DNA of 12,993 nt from Bacteroidota bacterium (GCA_023457535.1 JAEWLN010000124.1:1-12993), one strand, 5' to 3'; positions 1-7,889 are shown, numbered from the stretch's first letter. Numbers and translations are program-made. Notes: generated from the letters alone by a model not told the origin.

Positions 1-3000
1 GTCGCCATCGTTACAATCGGTGTTGTTCGCAACATATCCTACTGGCTGGTGACAAGCCGATTGGCTTACCGCAGCATTTCCGAATCCGTCGCCATCTGCA
101 TCTGCATACCACATTGTTGGCGTACAAACTGTTACGTTGATCGTATAATCTTCAGATTGTCCGTAACCGCCACCTGTACACGCATCCCATGTTGCAGGCG
201 GAGTTGTGCCATACAATTTTTTGATACGCATTCTTGTATTTCCTGCAAGCGCGCCTGCCGGAACAACAATGTTGGTTGTTGCTGAAACAGCATCAAGACC
301 TGTCGAATTGGTAATAGATCCGCCGCTGATAGACTCATTGGCATCTGCAAAATCACCATCCTGGTTCCAGTCGATGAACACGCGGAAATAACTTGTGAAA
401 TCGCCGGCAGTGTTGCCTTTCAATACCATTGGATAAGTTGACTCTGTGGTAACATTACCAGAGATTGAAATAAAGTTCTCCAAAGCAGGTGTCCCGTCAA
501 CCACATTGCTTGACGTATTGTTGATGCCGGCAAATGAAACCGATGTGATCGGCTCAACATCTGTCGTGTAGCTCACGTTTGAACAATACGGCGCAAATGG
601 ATTCGGCTGCGTTGTAAAGCTGAAAATAGCACAGCTTGCCGCATCACCGCCAATAGACGATGTAGGGACAATTCTCCAGTAATAAGTTGTAGAATACGCC
701 GGTGCAGAAGCGTTATAAGTGAATACCGACGCGCTTGTTGTAGTAACCAGCGTAGTCGCCGCGGCATTGGTTCCAAAGTATACTTTGTAGCCTGATGGTG
801 CCGGGCCGGTTGTTGGCGCCGTCCAGTTCAGGGCAACCGTTCCGATGGCTACGTTTGTGGCAGCATTGGCCGGCGCCGTCATCGCAGCACATTGGGTTGG
901 GTTGGCATTTACGGTCAACACACCGCTGTTGCTGTCTGTTCCGTTCCATGCATTATATGGATTTCCACCATAGATGTACGGTCCGCCGTTCAGTTGGAAA
1001 CGCGACGCATAACGATACGTTCCTACTGCTAATGTTGCACCGATGTTCGCCTGGTACTCATCATTGGCGCCTCCGTCAGTTTCTACGTTGAAAGTGGCCG
1101 GAATCCAGTTGGTCCAGGTATTAGGATTTGAAGATGCATCGGCACCTTGCGGGCTGATTCCGATCCAGGCAAGAATACCAGATGCTTGTCCGGAAGTAGC
1201 ATCGGTAAGGCCGCCTTCGTAAACTCTGGCATAAACCGTTGCAGAATTACCTGCCAACACACTTGCAGAAGCCGGAAATTGTAAGTTCACATAATCAGGC
1301 GTATCTGTAGGTGCCGTATCAACACTCACGTTATCGATGTGGAAATCGAGATCTGGCGAAGTAGACGTTGTAGTAACGAGGAACCCGATTTTAACCACAC
1401 CGCTGTAATTGAGCAAAATGTGCTCCGTTGTTCCGGTATTGCTATAAGTAGCAGCCCCTGTATAGGTCTTGATTACATTGTTGGTGCTCCATGTTGCGCC
1501 GCCATCGGTCGATACTACGACACGAACCATGTGGGTTCCCAAAGTGGTTTGCGCTGTTGTACCATTGAAACTGGTGAGCGCGTAGTCGTAGTTCAATCGT
1601 TTGACCCCTGGTGCAGGGCCCAGATCGATCGGTTGTGAAATCAGCCAGTCATTGTCCGGTGACGCTACGGTACCTCCATACACATTGATCTTGACAGCCG
1701 TATTGGATCCGGTATTGCCAAAACCTGTACTGGCTGCCCAGACGGAAGTTGTGCCCGTCAGCGTTGAAGAAGCCGTTAAAGCACCTGTAGCTTCTGACCA
1801 GCAAGTTGGCGTATAGGTAGCGAATGTTTGAACAGCCGTTGGTGTGCTGTCAATGGCACACGGCGTAACAAAACTGCCCCCTGAGGCCCAGGCCGTGGTT
1901 TCTGTACCACAGTCAGAACGAACCCACCAGTAATAAGTACTTGCCCCGTTCAATCCGGCAGCGTTGTATGAAACTGATGGATGATTTTCAACCGTTGGCG
2001 TAGTTCCGGCCAAAGGCGCTGTATTGGTAGTGCTGTAGTAAATATCATATCCGTTGGACGGGTTTGAATTGGAAGCCGTCCAGGCCAATGTAGCGGTGTG
2101 TGCAGTTACCGCAGTGCCATTGAGTGCAGTAGGCGGCACGCAGCTAGGCGGGGCCACCACATGAAGTGTAAAGTCGATCGTCGTACCGTACGAAGCGGAC
2201 CCACACGCAGGCGGATTTGCCGTTGCACTGAATTGAGATCTTACGCGAACGCGGTAAGTTCCCTGCGGTGTAGCAAAAGGAATGGTAACCGATCCGGTTT
2301 TGGTAGCGCTTGAATTGGCCAGGTAAAATACTTCATCACCGGCGTCAAAATTGCCGTCATTACCAAAGTCGATCCATATTTTCATACCATTGCCCCCGCC
2401 CACATAGGTGTGCGAGAAATTAAAGGCTTCTCCCTGACCCACGGCAAAGTTCTGAGCAGTTTGATCAGAGTAAGAACCCGCAGGGTTGCTGCTGGCTGTG
2501 TACGATACGTTATTGTTGGCCAATGTAGTGCTAAAGGCTGAAGTATAATCTCCGGTGTTTACCACACTAACGGTACAATAATTTACACCTGTTCCGGTTG
2601 TAAATGAACGCTCCACACAAGAGGTAGCAGGTCCGTTGTTGTTCCTAGGAACCACTTTCCAGTAATAAGTTGTGTTAGCCGCCATTGTGGCTGGCGTATA
2701 AGACGTGTTTGGCTGATTCCCCACAAAAGGTGCATTTGGAGCCGTTCCAAAATAAATGTCATAACTTGTAGGACTTCCGGCAGCGGCGGTCCAGGTTAAA
2801 GTACTGTTGCGGACCACGTCAGTCGCCAGATCTGCCGGAACATGGCCGGTGGCACAGCTTGGCGGCACAACAGGAATCAACTCCACTATAAAATCGTCGA
2901 TAAAAAAGTCGATATCGGCTGAACCGTCTGCAATGCCTTCAAAAGCGCGGAAGGCAAATTGGACGGTTTGTCCGCTATAGGCTTCCAGGTCTACCTCATC

Positions 3001-4872
3001 GAGCTGCCCCAGATGAGAAGGCACATTGGCACTGTTGTACGTTTTTAAAACCGTCCAGTTGGTATTGGACGTAGAAACCAAAAGTTCTACCAAATCATCC
3101 GCTTCCCAATTGGTAACGGCAGTGGCGGCACCCCAGTTGGTGGCACCAACGCTATACTTGACTCTGTAGCCCGAAGCCGGGATTGTGTAGAATGGCGATA
3201 TGAGCCACTCTGATCCGGTAGCGGCGTCAATATTCATTTTTGCTGCACCCGTCGTACCCGCATTTAAAAATCCGTCTGAAGTCCAATCACTTGCAGAAGA
3301 ACTGATTGTAGCCGGACCCGCTGTCAAATCGCCCATATCACCCTCTTTCCAACAGGTGGGCAGGTAGGTGTCGAAAGGTTGTGCGCTTGGAAAAGTGGTA
3401 ATCGCCGCGCACGCGGTCGTAAAGGTATGCGATGATGAATTGGCGCTATAGCCGCCGGCCGCGCAAATTTGACGTACATACACTACATAGGTGGTAGATG
3501 GAGCCAGTCCGCCCAATGCAAAAGGCGAAGTAGCGGCAGACGATGCGATCGTCCCGCCTGTTCCGGCAGTGGCACCCGTTCCCGGCGTGAATCCTGAAGC
3601 ACCGTACTCCACAATATAGGTTCCGGTTCCGGTCCATGTAATATTGGCCGACGTAGTGGTGACGGTGTTGCTACCCACTGATGTTCCTGTGGCGCATACG
3701 GTGGTTCTTGATCCGGTCAATGGTGACGTTGTCAGATAACTGGCGGTACATCCGCTGTCATTAAGCGAAAAGACATAGTAATAGTAAGTTGTCCCTGCGG
3801 TTAAACCAGTATCATTAAAAGAGACTGCGCTCGAACTTTGAACTACATAAGTCCCTGTTCCCAAAGCTGTCGATCCTGCAGCGTAAGAAGTTCCGTTAGC
3901 AGGAGTTGGTGCAGTAGCACTGGTACTTCTTACCAAAAGATATTTTGCCGGAGCAGGACTTGCGGCTGTAAACGATCCGGCAATTGCAGAAGTTGTAGTG
4001 GTACCGAACGCCAGCGCCGTTGGCTGTGCTGTTGGTGCTGCGCATGGCCCTGGTGGTGTCCATGTGAATGTCAAACCGCTCGCAGGCATTGTCACGGTGT
4101 TCAAAACACTACAAGTGGCACTGTTTGAGCCGCCAGCTGTGGTGGCGTTCCAATTTGTAGTTGTTGTTCTGTTTATGAAATGACCTGTTGTAGTGCTGGA
4201 TTTAGCCCCTACTTGCACAACGTCACTCGTTGTACTGCTGTAAGTCATCGTTCCATAAACAACAGAGAACACATTTGTTGTTTCTGCCAATCTCACTTGA
4301 AAGGTCACATCAACACCTGCGCGATTGTAATTTCGCATGTTTTTCCACTCAATTACCAATTCCCTGTTCGGAGCGGTACCCTCGAGTTTCCATGCAATTT
4401 GCGAACTTGCACTCAAACCACCAAGGTCATCTGCATAAGCCGCAATAAAAGCATTTCCTCCGGACGTAGAGCTTAACGGTGTATACACTGTCCCACCCAT
4501 CAAACTCGACCTCAACCCCATGAATCCGTTAGGAGAAACCGTAAAGGCTGTGTAGCTAACGCCGGCAAAATTAAATGTAAAGCCAGATAAACTGGATGCT
4601 GAGATACTGTAAGTCGTATTATCTAATGCCGATCCGCTACCCAATACCGTTGGCGAAGTCAACGCATTAAATGTCCCAGAACTTTGCGTAAAGGTATAAT
4701 TTGATACCTGAGCCGATCCGAGCTGCGTGAATAAAAGCAACAACACTGTGCTTATCCACGATAAAAAGGTAAAATCACCAAAAACCGGCCTTTTATGACC
4801 TGCATGGTTGGAATTACCGCACCGCGACTCCGAATTCACCGGATGTTCGCGATAATTGTAATTGTCGTTCAT
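1..4872 (-). CDS. Giant secreted FN3/GEVED mosaic surface protein (N-terminal 1624 residues, C-terminus outside window)
   Basis: The frame is open from the ATG at 4872 to base 1 with no stop; I checked it at about a dozen points. After a basic N-region a hydrophobic stretch (STVLLLLF) leads to a signal-peptidase site after GSA (about residue 54). By eye the order is: N-terminal beta domain (55-265); two FN3-like domains (272-486); a choice-of-anchor/MAM-like jelly-roll domain (486-665); FN3 (670-760); a GEVED-type domain with WIDFGNDGNFDAGDE (763-905); FN3 (906-1004); a second choice-of-anchor-like domain (1004-1186); an unassigned beta domain (1187-1325); FN3 (1325-1422); a second GEVED domain with FIDWNQDGDF and SEDYTINV (1423-1580); then an acidic repeat WYADADGDGFGN that continues past the edge. 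Such proteins are usually T9SS cargo used as adhesins or exoenzyme carriers. No catalytic domain is visible, so function is unknown. A C-terminal sorting domain is expected outside the window. Confidence 0.9.
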   Translation of the reverse strand, partial: MNDNYNYREHPVNSESRCGNSNHAGHKRPVFGDFTFLSWISTVLLLLFTQLGSAQVSNYTFTQSSGTFNALTSPTVLGSGSALDNTTYSISASSLSGFTFNFAGVSYTAFTVSPNGFMGLRSSLMGGTVYTPLSSTSGGNAFIAAYADDLGGLSASSQIAWKLEGTAPNRELVIEWKNMRNYNRAGVDVTFQVRLAETTNVFSVVYGTMTYSSTTSDVVQVGAKSSTTTGHFINRTTTTNWNATTAGGSNSATCSVLNTVTMPASGLTFTWTPPGPCAAPTAQPTALAFGTTTTSAIAGSFTAASPAPAKYLLVRSTSATAPTPANGTSYAAGSTALGTGTYVVQSSSAVSFNDTGLTAGTTYYYYVFSLNDSGCTASYLTTSPLTGSRTTVCATGTSVGSNTVTTTSANITWTGTGTYIVEYGASGFTPGTGATAGTGGTIASSAATSPFALGGLAPSTTYVVYVRQICAAGGYSANSSSHTFTTACAAITTFPSAQPFDTYLPTCWKEGDMGDLTAGPATISSSASDWTSDGFLNAGTTGAAKMNIDAATGSEWLISPFYTIPASGYRVKYSVGATNWGAATAVTNWEADDLVELLVSTSNTNWTVLKTYNSANVPSHLGQLDEVDLEAYSGQTVQFAFRAFEGIADGSADIDFFIDDFIVELIPVVPPSCATGHVPADLATDVVRNSTLTWTAAAGSPTSYDIYFGTAPNAPFVGNQPNTSYTPATMAANTTYYWKVVPRNNNGPATSCVERSFTTGTGVNYCTVSVVNTGDYTSAFSTTLANNNVSYTASSNPAGSYSDQTAQNFAVGQGEAFNFSHTYVGGGNGMKIWIDFGNDGNFDAGDEVFYLANSSATKTGSVTIPFATPQGTYRVRVRSQFSATANPPACGSASYGTTIDFTLHVVAPPSCVPPTALNGTAVTAHTATLAWTASNSNPSNGYDIYYSTTNTAPLAGTTPTVENHPSVSYNAAGLNGASTYYWWVRSDCGTETTAWASGGSFVTPCAIDSTPTAVQTFATYTPTCWSEATGALTASSTLTGTTSVWAASTGFGNTGSNTAVKINVYGGTVASPDNDWLISQPIDLGPAPGVKRLNYDYALTSFNGTTAQTTLGTHMVRVVVSTDGGATWSTNNVIKTYTGAATYSNTGTTEHILLNYSGVVKIGFLVTTTSTSPDLDFHIDNVSVDTAPTDTPDYVNLQFPASASVLAGNSATVYARVYEGGLTDATSGQASGILAWIGISPQGADASSNPNTWTNWIPATFNVETDGGANDEYQANIGATLAVGTYRYASRFQLNGGPYIYGGNPYNAWNGTDSNSGVLTVNANPTQCAAMTAPANAATNVAIGTVALNWTAPTTGPAPSGYKVYFGTNAAATTLVTTTSASVFTYNASAPAYSTTYYWRIVPTSSIGGDAASCAIFSFTTQPNPFAPYCSNVSYTTDVEPITSVSFAGINNTSSNVVDGTPALENFISISGNVTTESTYPMVLKGNTAGDFTSYFRVFIDWNQDGDFADANESISGGSITNSTGLDAVSATTNIVVPAGALAGNTRMRIKKLYGTTPPATWDACTGGGYGQSEDYTINVTVCTPTMWYADADGDGFGNAAVSQSACHQPVGYVANNTDCNDGD
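4870..4872 (-). other. Start codon choice for the giant mosaic protein
   Basis: The ATG at 4872 is the only ATG upstream of the signal-peptide core in this frame. It leaves an unusually long polar N-region of about 35 residues, containing MNDNYNYREH and HKRP, before the hydrophobic core. No clear Shine-Dalgarno sequence precedes it. The sequence just upstream is A/T-rich, as is common in Bacteroidota. A non-ATG start nearer the core (for instance GTG at codon 12) cannot be excluded. Confidence 0.6.
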
Positions 4873-4915
4873 AAATGTTTTTTGAATTAAGTTAATTTCG
4901 TCAAAAGACAGGCTG

Positions 4916-4933
4916 CTAATTTATAAAAATTAG
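4916..4933. repeat. Inverted repeat CTAATTT-ATAA-AAATTAG
   Basis: Two perfect 7-bp arms (4916-4922 and 4927-4933) flank a 4-base spacer, 43 bases upstream of the giant gene's ATG. The size and position suit an operator or a small leader hairpin. It is AT-only apart from its outer C and G, so chance is a real possibility in this AT-rich leader. Confidence 0.4.
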
Positions 4934-5150
4934 ACACGGATTCTCTGCGCTTGAATCAAGTTGTTGATAGATTGTAAGTTTTTTGGCATTTTCCCGATAA
5001 AAGGCAAAATTCCATCGACCAACGGCGCAATTTTAACACATTGCGAATGCATTTTTTAGCGGATTTACTTACATAAATGAGCTAAACGACAGATTTCAAA
5101 CGTCATAAAAATGTTAAAATAGACTTACAAAACGCCGTAGTGAAGGATTT

Positions 5151-5162
5151 TTTTGCGCAAAA
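5151..5162. repeat. 12-bp palindrome TTTTGCGCAAAA, copy 1
   Basis: A perfect palindrome lying five bases downstream of the amine oxidase stop codon. Identical copies lie at 5657-5668 and 6746-6757. It has no GC-rich stem with a following U-tract, so it is not a normal terminator. A protein-binding site is possible but only inferred. Confidence 0.6.
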
Positions 5163-5166
5163 TTTG

Positions 5167-6516
5167 TTAAATTTTTAAGGCCGCGGTTTCGCCCGTGACC
5201 ACCGCACCTTCCATAAATCCCTGCCAGTCGGCAATATGCTCCCCTGCAAAAGAAGTATGCAGGAAATCTTCGCGCAATACAGGCATGAGGTCAAACCACT
5301 GGCCGGGCTGATACAACGCATAAGCACCGCGCGTATATTCATGGTTGCCCCAATAAAAATTTTCCTGTTTGGCGATCAGCGGGCCAATGTCGCCAAAATG
5401 TGGCTGCAGCGTCTGGACGATATGCCGTGCATTGACCGCGGGATCCTGATTGGCGATCACGGCCGCCTTATCGCCGATAGTGTATGAAATCAATACACCT
5501 TGGGAAGATCTTTGGTTTTTGGTCGCATGGTAAAAATAATGGGGCAACTGATCGGTCAGCAGGTCAAAATCTTCGCGCGGCCAGAAACGCCTGTCAAACA
5601 GCACCGCATGTTTATTGATGCGCGCGTACTGCAACTGATTGATCGCGTCGACTTTGTTTTGCGCAAAACCCGGCTCCCACTGGATGTGGCGCAACGCAAC
5701 TGTTGGAAGTGTGCAAATGAGCTTATCGGCCTCGAACATTTTCCCGTTGGCGCAGTATACGCGAACACCGTTGGAATGTTGGACCACGCGCGTGACTTTG
5801 TGTTGGAGATGGATGTGTTGCCGTCCGATTTTGTCCGCGATCCGATGCGCAAGCAACTCATTGCCGCCCGCTATTTTATAGTCCATTTCATTCTTTTCGC
5901 TGCTCATGGCATATTCCTCAAGCGCCGCAAACGCCGATACATGCCGGATGCTTTCGCCAAAATCCGTACTATCTGACAATTCGCGAAGGTCGAGATCGCG
6001 GCCCGTACATCCGTTGTTGACCAGATAGCGCCACCAGTCATAACGGTCGAACAGGCGCTTATCCGCTTCAGGAAGCTGTCTGTAATCGTCGAGCAATTGC
6101 GCTATTCGAGCGGTCCATTCCGGCGAATAGGCTGATTCTGCCTTTGGAAAATAACGGCCTTTGTAGATGGCGCCGGATGCCATTTGGTTGTTGTCGAGAT
6201 CCAATCTGAACTCTTCGCAAAGCGCACACATTCGTTCGTGGGAATCGCCAATCCATTCCCCACCAAGCTCGACGGTCAAATTGCCCATCTGGTGCGAAAA
6301 GACGCGTCCGCCTAATCTGTGCTGCGCTTCGAGCAACGTATAGCCGATCCCGCGCTGTTGCAGAACGCGCGCCGCGGCCAGTCCGGACAACCCAGCGCCC
6401 ATTATAATCACCTGCGGCTTTTTTCCGATCCATGTTTGCGCAGCCAAAGCGGGCGATAAAAGTAAACCTGAGGCAGCGATCGCGCTGTTTTTGAGAAATT
6501 CGCGTCTTGTGGTCAT
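5167..6516 (-). CDS. Tat-exported flavin (FAD) amine oxidase
   Basis: This 449-residue protein matches the flavin-containing monoamine oxidase family, which oxidatively deaminates amines or amino acids to imine plus H2O2 using FAD. Visible motifs are a Rossmann GAGLSG at residues 40-45 followed by LLEAQHRLGGRV, ELGGEWIG at 83-90, IAGGNELL near 216-222, the family's conserved flavin-proximal lysine candidate K302 just before RRFW, NHEYTRGAY near 391-399, and the C-terminal FAD-contact region FAGEH...GFMEGAVVTGE (423-443). The N-terminus is a textbook twin-arginine signal, TRREFLK (residues 3-9), with a hydrophobic stretch and an ALA site, so the folded holoenzyme is probably exported to the periplasm. 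I chose ATG 6516 over an in-frame ATG at 6582 because it puts the Tat motif at the terminus and because a -7 box lies inside the longer version. The substrate cannot be read from sequence. Confidence 0.92.
   Translation of the reverse strand: MTTRREFLKNSAIAASGLLLSPALAAQTWIGKKPQVIIMGAGLSGLAAARVLQQRGIGYTLLEAQHRLGGRVFSHQMGNLTVELGGEWIGDSHERMCALCEEFRLDLDNNQMASGAIYKGRYFPKAESAYSPEWTARIAQLLDDYRQLPEADKRLFDRYDWWRYLVNNGCTGRDLDLRELSDSTDFGESIRHVSAFAALEEYAMSSEKNEMDYKIAGGNELLAHRIADKIGRQHIHLQHKVTRVVQHSNGVRVYCANGKMFEADKLICTLPTVALRHIQWEPGFAQNKVDAINQLQYARINKHAVLFDRRFWPREDFDLLTDQLPHYFYHATKNQRSSQGVLISYTIGDKAAVIANQDPAVNARHIVQTLQPHFGDIGPLIAKQENFYWGNHEYTRGAYALYQPGQWFDLMPVLREDFLHTSFAGEHIADWQGFMEGAVVTGETAALKI
5657..5668. 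repeat. 12-bp palindrome TTTTGCGCAAAA, copy 2 (inside amine oxidase)
   Basis: This is identical to the copies at 5151-5162 and 6746-6757. Here it lies in coding sequence and encodes part of GFAQNKVD in the amine oxidase, so this copy may be constrained by protein rather than by a DNA-binding role. Confidence 0.55.
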
Positions 6517-6535
6517 TGAAAGTCGGGATTTAAAC

Positions 6536-6543
6536 CAAAGGTA
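6536..6543 (-). promoter_or_regulatory. Bacteroidota -7 box TACCTTTG for the amine oxidase
   Basis: Read on the minus strand this is an exact match to the Bacteroidota -7 consensus TAnnTTTG. It ends 20 bases before the ATG at 6516, implying a short leader of about 15 bases. No good -33 TTTG lies at the usual spacing; the nearest is TTTT. The box lies inside the longer alternative reading frame, which favours the 6516 start. Confidence 0.5.
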
Positions 6544-6724
6544 ATCAAATAGCTGGCCTCTAAAATAAGTTTTTCTTAACAAAAACAGGCGCGCTTAATG
6601 TCGTTTTTTATCTATCGATAATTAGGGTTTTCCCCATGTGATAGGAGCGCAAATTGTCCCTATTTTGAACAGAATCCAATCCGCTTTGTTTTCAGGACCG
6701 TGAAAAACCGCACACTTTGAAAAA

Positions 6725-6736
6725 ATGCGTTCGCAT
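6725..6736. repeat. Dyad ATGCG-TT-CGCAT upstream of PAS-LuxR gene
   Basis: Two perfect 5-bp arms flank a 2-base centre, ten bases before the TTTTGCGCAAAA palindrome. The position, about 80 bases upstream of the regulator's start, fits an operator. The function is inferred only. Confidence 0.4.
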
Positions 6737-6745
6737 GTTGTCCGA

Positions 6746-6757
6746 TTTTGCGCAAAA
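6746..6757. repeat. 12-bp palindrome TTTTGCGCAAAA, copy 3
   Basis: A perfect palindrome in the divergent control region, overlapping the weak candidate -33 element (TTTG at 6747-6750) of the PAS-LuxR gene. Identical copies are at 5151-5162 and 5657-5668. Confidence 0.6.
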
Positions 6758-6808
6758 AAGGCAAAACCTCAATTAGTTTTTATTTATTTGCGAAAAAAAT
6801 GCAGGCCT

Positions 6809-7573
6809 ATGAAATCACCCATGTTGTCCGATGCCCGCAAACTCTGGAGTAAAATCCAGATAGAACATCTCTCCGAGGACCTCGATCATCAGATCACGCT
6901 GCAACGCAAGCTGCTCGATTTTTTGCACGTAGGGCCCTTTTATTATTATGTGTTTGATGTCAAACGCGGCAAATTCAATTACGTGAGTCCGGAGATTGAA
7001 CAAGTACTCGGATATACGGCGCAGGAGATGTCGATAGAGCGCTATTTTTCGCTCGTTCATCCGGACGACCGTCCGACGTTGCTTGCGTTTGAAGAAGCAG
7101 TGATCGGGTTCTTCCAGAATCTTGCTGCCGAAAAAATCACCAAATACAAGTTCAGCTACGACATGCGCGTCCAAAAAAGCGATGGGACCTACATTCGCCT
7201 GTTGCAGCAAGCCATGACCATAAGCCATAGCGCCGGGGATGACACCTTGCTCACACTGGGCATCCACACCGATATCTCGCACCTCAAAAGTTGCGGTACC
7301 CCTACGCTTTCCTTTATCGGGCTCGATGGCGAACCGTCATTTTACAACGTTACGGTAAAGCAGCCGTATGTCGCAACCCCCGAAATATTCACGCGTCGCG
7401 AAAAGGAAATTATCCGGCTGATCATGACCGGCGCAGAATCGGCAGAAATCGGGCGCCAGCTGTTCATCAGCAAATACACCGTCGACACGCACCGCAAGAA
7501 CATCCTGCTCAAGACCGGTACAAAAAGCGCCGTAGAATTGGTCGTAAAAGTAATGTCTGAAGGCATGCTGTGA
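6809..7573 (+). CDS. PAS-domain LuxR-type transcriptional regulator
   Basis: This 254-residue protein has an N-terminal PAS fold (about 41-160: FYYYVFDVKRGKFNYVSPEIEQ, LGYT, FSLVHPDDR, then a C-terminal PAC-like stretch ending GIHTDISHLK) and a C-terminal LuxR/GerE helix-turn-helix (about 192-250: FTRREKEIIRLI, SAEIGRQLFISKYTVDTHRKNI). The PAS part may sense a small ligand or redox state, or mediate dimerisation; the HTH binds DNA. No response-regulator receiver domain is present, so phosphorelay control is not expected. I prefer ATG 6809 (MKSPMLSD) over the in-frame ATG at 6725, since the extra 28 residues are basic and unlike the family, and a dyad and weak promoter lie there; ATG 6821 is also possible. 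The gene is divergent from the amine oxidase, a plausible but unproven target. It converges on the broken gene to its right. Confidence 0.88.
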   Translation: MKSPMLSDARKLWSKIQIEHLSEDLDHQITLQRKLLDFLHVGPFYYYVFDVKRGKFNYVSPEIEQVLGYTAQEMSIERYFSLVHPDDRPTLLAFEEAVIGFFQNLAAEKITKYKFSYDMRVQKSDGTYIRLLQQAMTISHSAGDDTLLTLGIHTDISHLKSCGTPTLSFIGLDGEPSFYNVTVKQPYVATPEIFTRREKEIIRLIMTGAESAEIGRQLFISKYTVDTHRKNILLKTGTKSAVELVVKVMSEGML

Positions 7574-7679
7574 CGCATCTCTCACGGCCGGACACATCGC
7601 CGTCGCAGTTTTTTTGATCAGAAACGCAAATGAAAAAGCCCTTCCAATCGAAAGGGCCTTGCGGTATTGCTTATGGAAT
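7574..7679. other. Convergent intergenic region
   Basis: These 106 bases lie between the ends of the PAS-LuxR gene and the T9SS-tail remnant. The only structure I see is the hairpin at 7638-7657, whose T-tract is on the minus-strand side. Confidence 0.6.
7633..7657 (-). terminator. Intrinsic terminator after the T9SS-tail remnant
   Basis: On the minus strand GCCCTT (7657-7652), an 8-base loop and AAGGGC (7643-7638) are followed directly by five Ts (7637-7633). It is 22 bases past the stop at 7680. On the plus strand the hairpin is followed by CTTGCGG, so it is a poor terminator for the PAS-LuxR gene. Its survival shows that the end of the original T9SS gene is still intact. Confidence 0.75.
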
Positions 7680-7889
7680 TTATCGCTTGATCACGCGCAA
7701 CGTCTGAACTTTTTCGCCCTGACACACCACAACCTGGTACACACCTGCCGGATATCCCGCCCCGATTCGCATGGCTGAAATCCCGGCCACCTCAGCGTCG
7801 TGAACCCCGAGCAATTTTCCGAGCATATCATACACTTTCACAACCACCTTTTGCACATCGGGCGTCGAAACCTCGACATAGAAACGAGT
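7680..7889 (-). pseudogene. Orphan C-terminal T9SS type A sorting tail
   Basis: The frame upstream of the stop at 7680 encodes about 69 residues: TRFYVEVSTPDV, then VVVKVYDMLGKLLGV, then AGYPAGVYQVVV and ending VQTLRVIKR. This is the conserved body of a T9SS type A sorting domain (Por-secretion tail), very like the tail of the protein encoded at 8824-12711 (TLKVYDMLGKLVES, GQYPSGVYNVIV, MRVVKR). It is cut short at the front: the usual YPNPF start is missing and a TGA at 7890-7892 closes the frame. Immediately upstream the sequence codes, in another frame, for the end of the TPR fragment. The rest of the host protein is therefore gone. I infer a deletion or rearrangement that joined two genes; one old frameshift in a natural TPR-plus-tail protein is the alternative. 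Confidence 0.8.

Larger units (their letters stand above)
4873..5166 (-). promoter_or_regulatory. Non-coding leader between amine oxidase stop and giant surface gene
   Basis: This AT-rich stretch of 294 bases has no supportable gene. It should hold the promoter of the giant surface gene. On the minus strand GACGTTTG (plus 5097-5104) is one mismatch from the Bacteroidota -7 box TAnnTTTG, with TTTTG about 23 bases upstream (plus 5128-5132); this is a weak match. It also contains a 7-bp-arm dyad at 4916-4933 and a TTTTGCGCAAAA palindrome at 5151-5162, five bases past the amine oxidase stop. No classical GC-rich terminator for the amine oxidase is visible. Confidence 0.35.
6517..6808. promoter_or_regulatory. 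Divergent control region between amine oxidase and PAS-LuxR gene
   Basis: These 292 bases separate two divergent genes and hold no supportable gene of their own. They contain a -7 box for the amine oxidase (6536-6543), the palindrome TATCGATA (6613-6620), a dyad ATGCG-TT-CGCAT (6725-6736) and the palindrome TTTTGCGCAAAA (6746-6757). On the plus strand TTTG (6747-6750), a 23-base gap and TAGTTTTT (6774-6781, one mismatch to TAnnTTTG) form a weak candidate promoter for the regulator. Dyads clustered upstream of a regulator are consistent with autoregulation or shared control. Confidence 0.5.

Noticed and set aside
5500..5976. 158-codon open frame on the plus strand
   Set aside because: It is antisense to the amine oxidase, whose family motifs run right through this region.
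6517..6582. Longer amine oxidase start at 6582
   Set aside because: It would bury the twin-arginine motif at residue 25 and include the exact -7 box inside the coding region.
6725..6808. Upstream in-frame start giving the PAS-LuxR protein 28 more residues
   Set aside because: The extra residues are basic and unlike the family, and the stretch holds a dyad, a palindrome and a candidate promoter.
6799..6852. 17-codon frame (MQAYEITHVV...) overlapping the PAS-LuxR start, a possible leader peptide
   Set aside because: It has an A-rich upstream stretch but no other support; short frames like this are common by chance.
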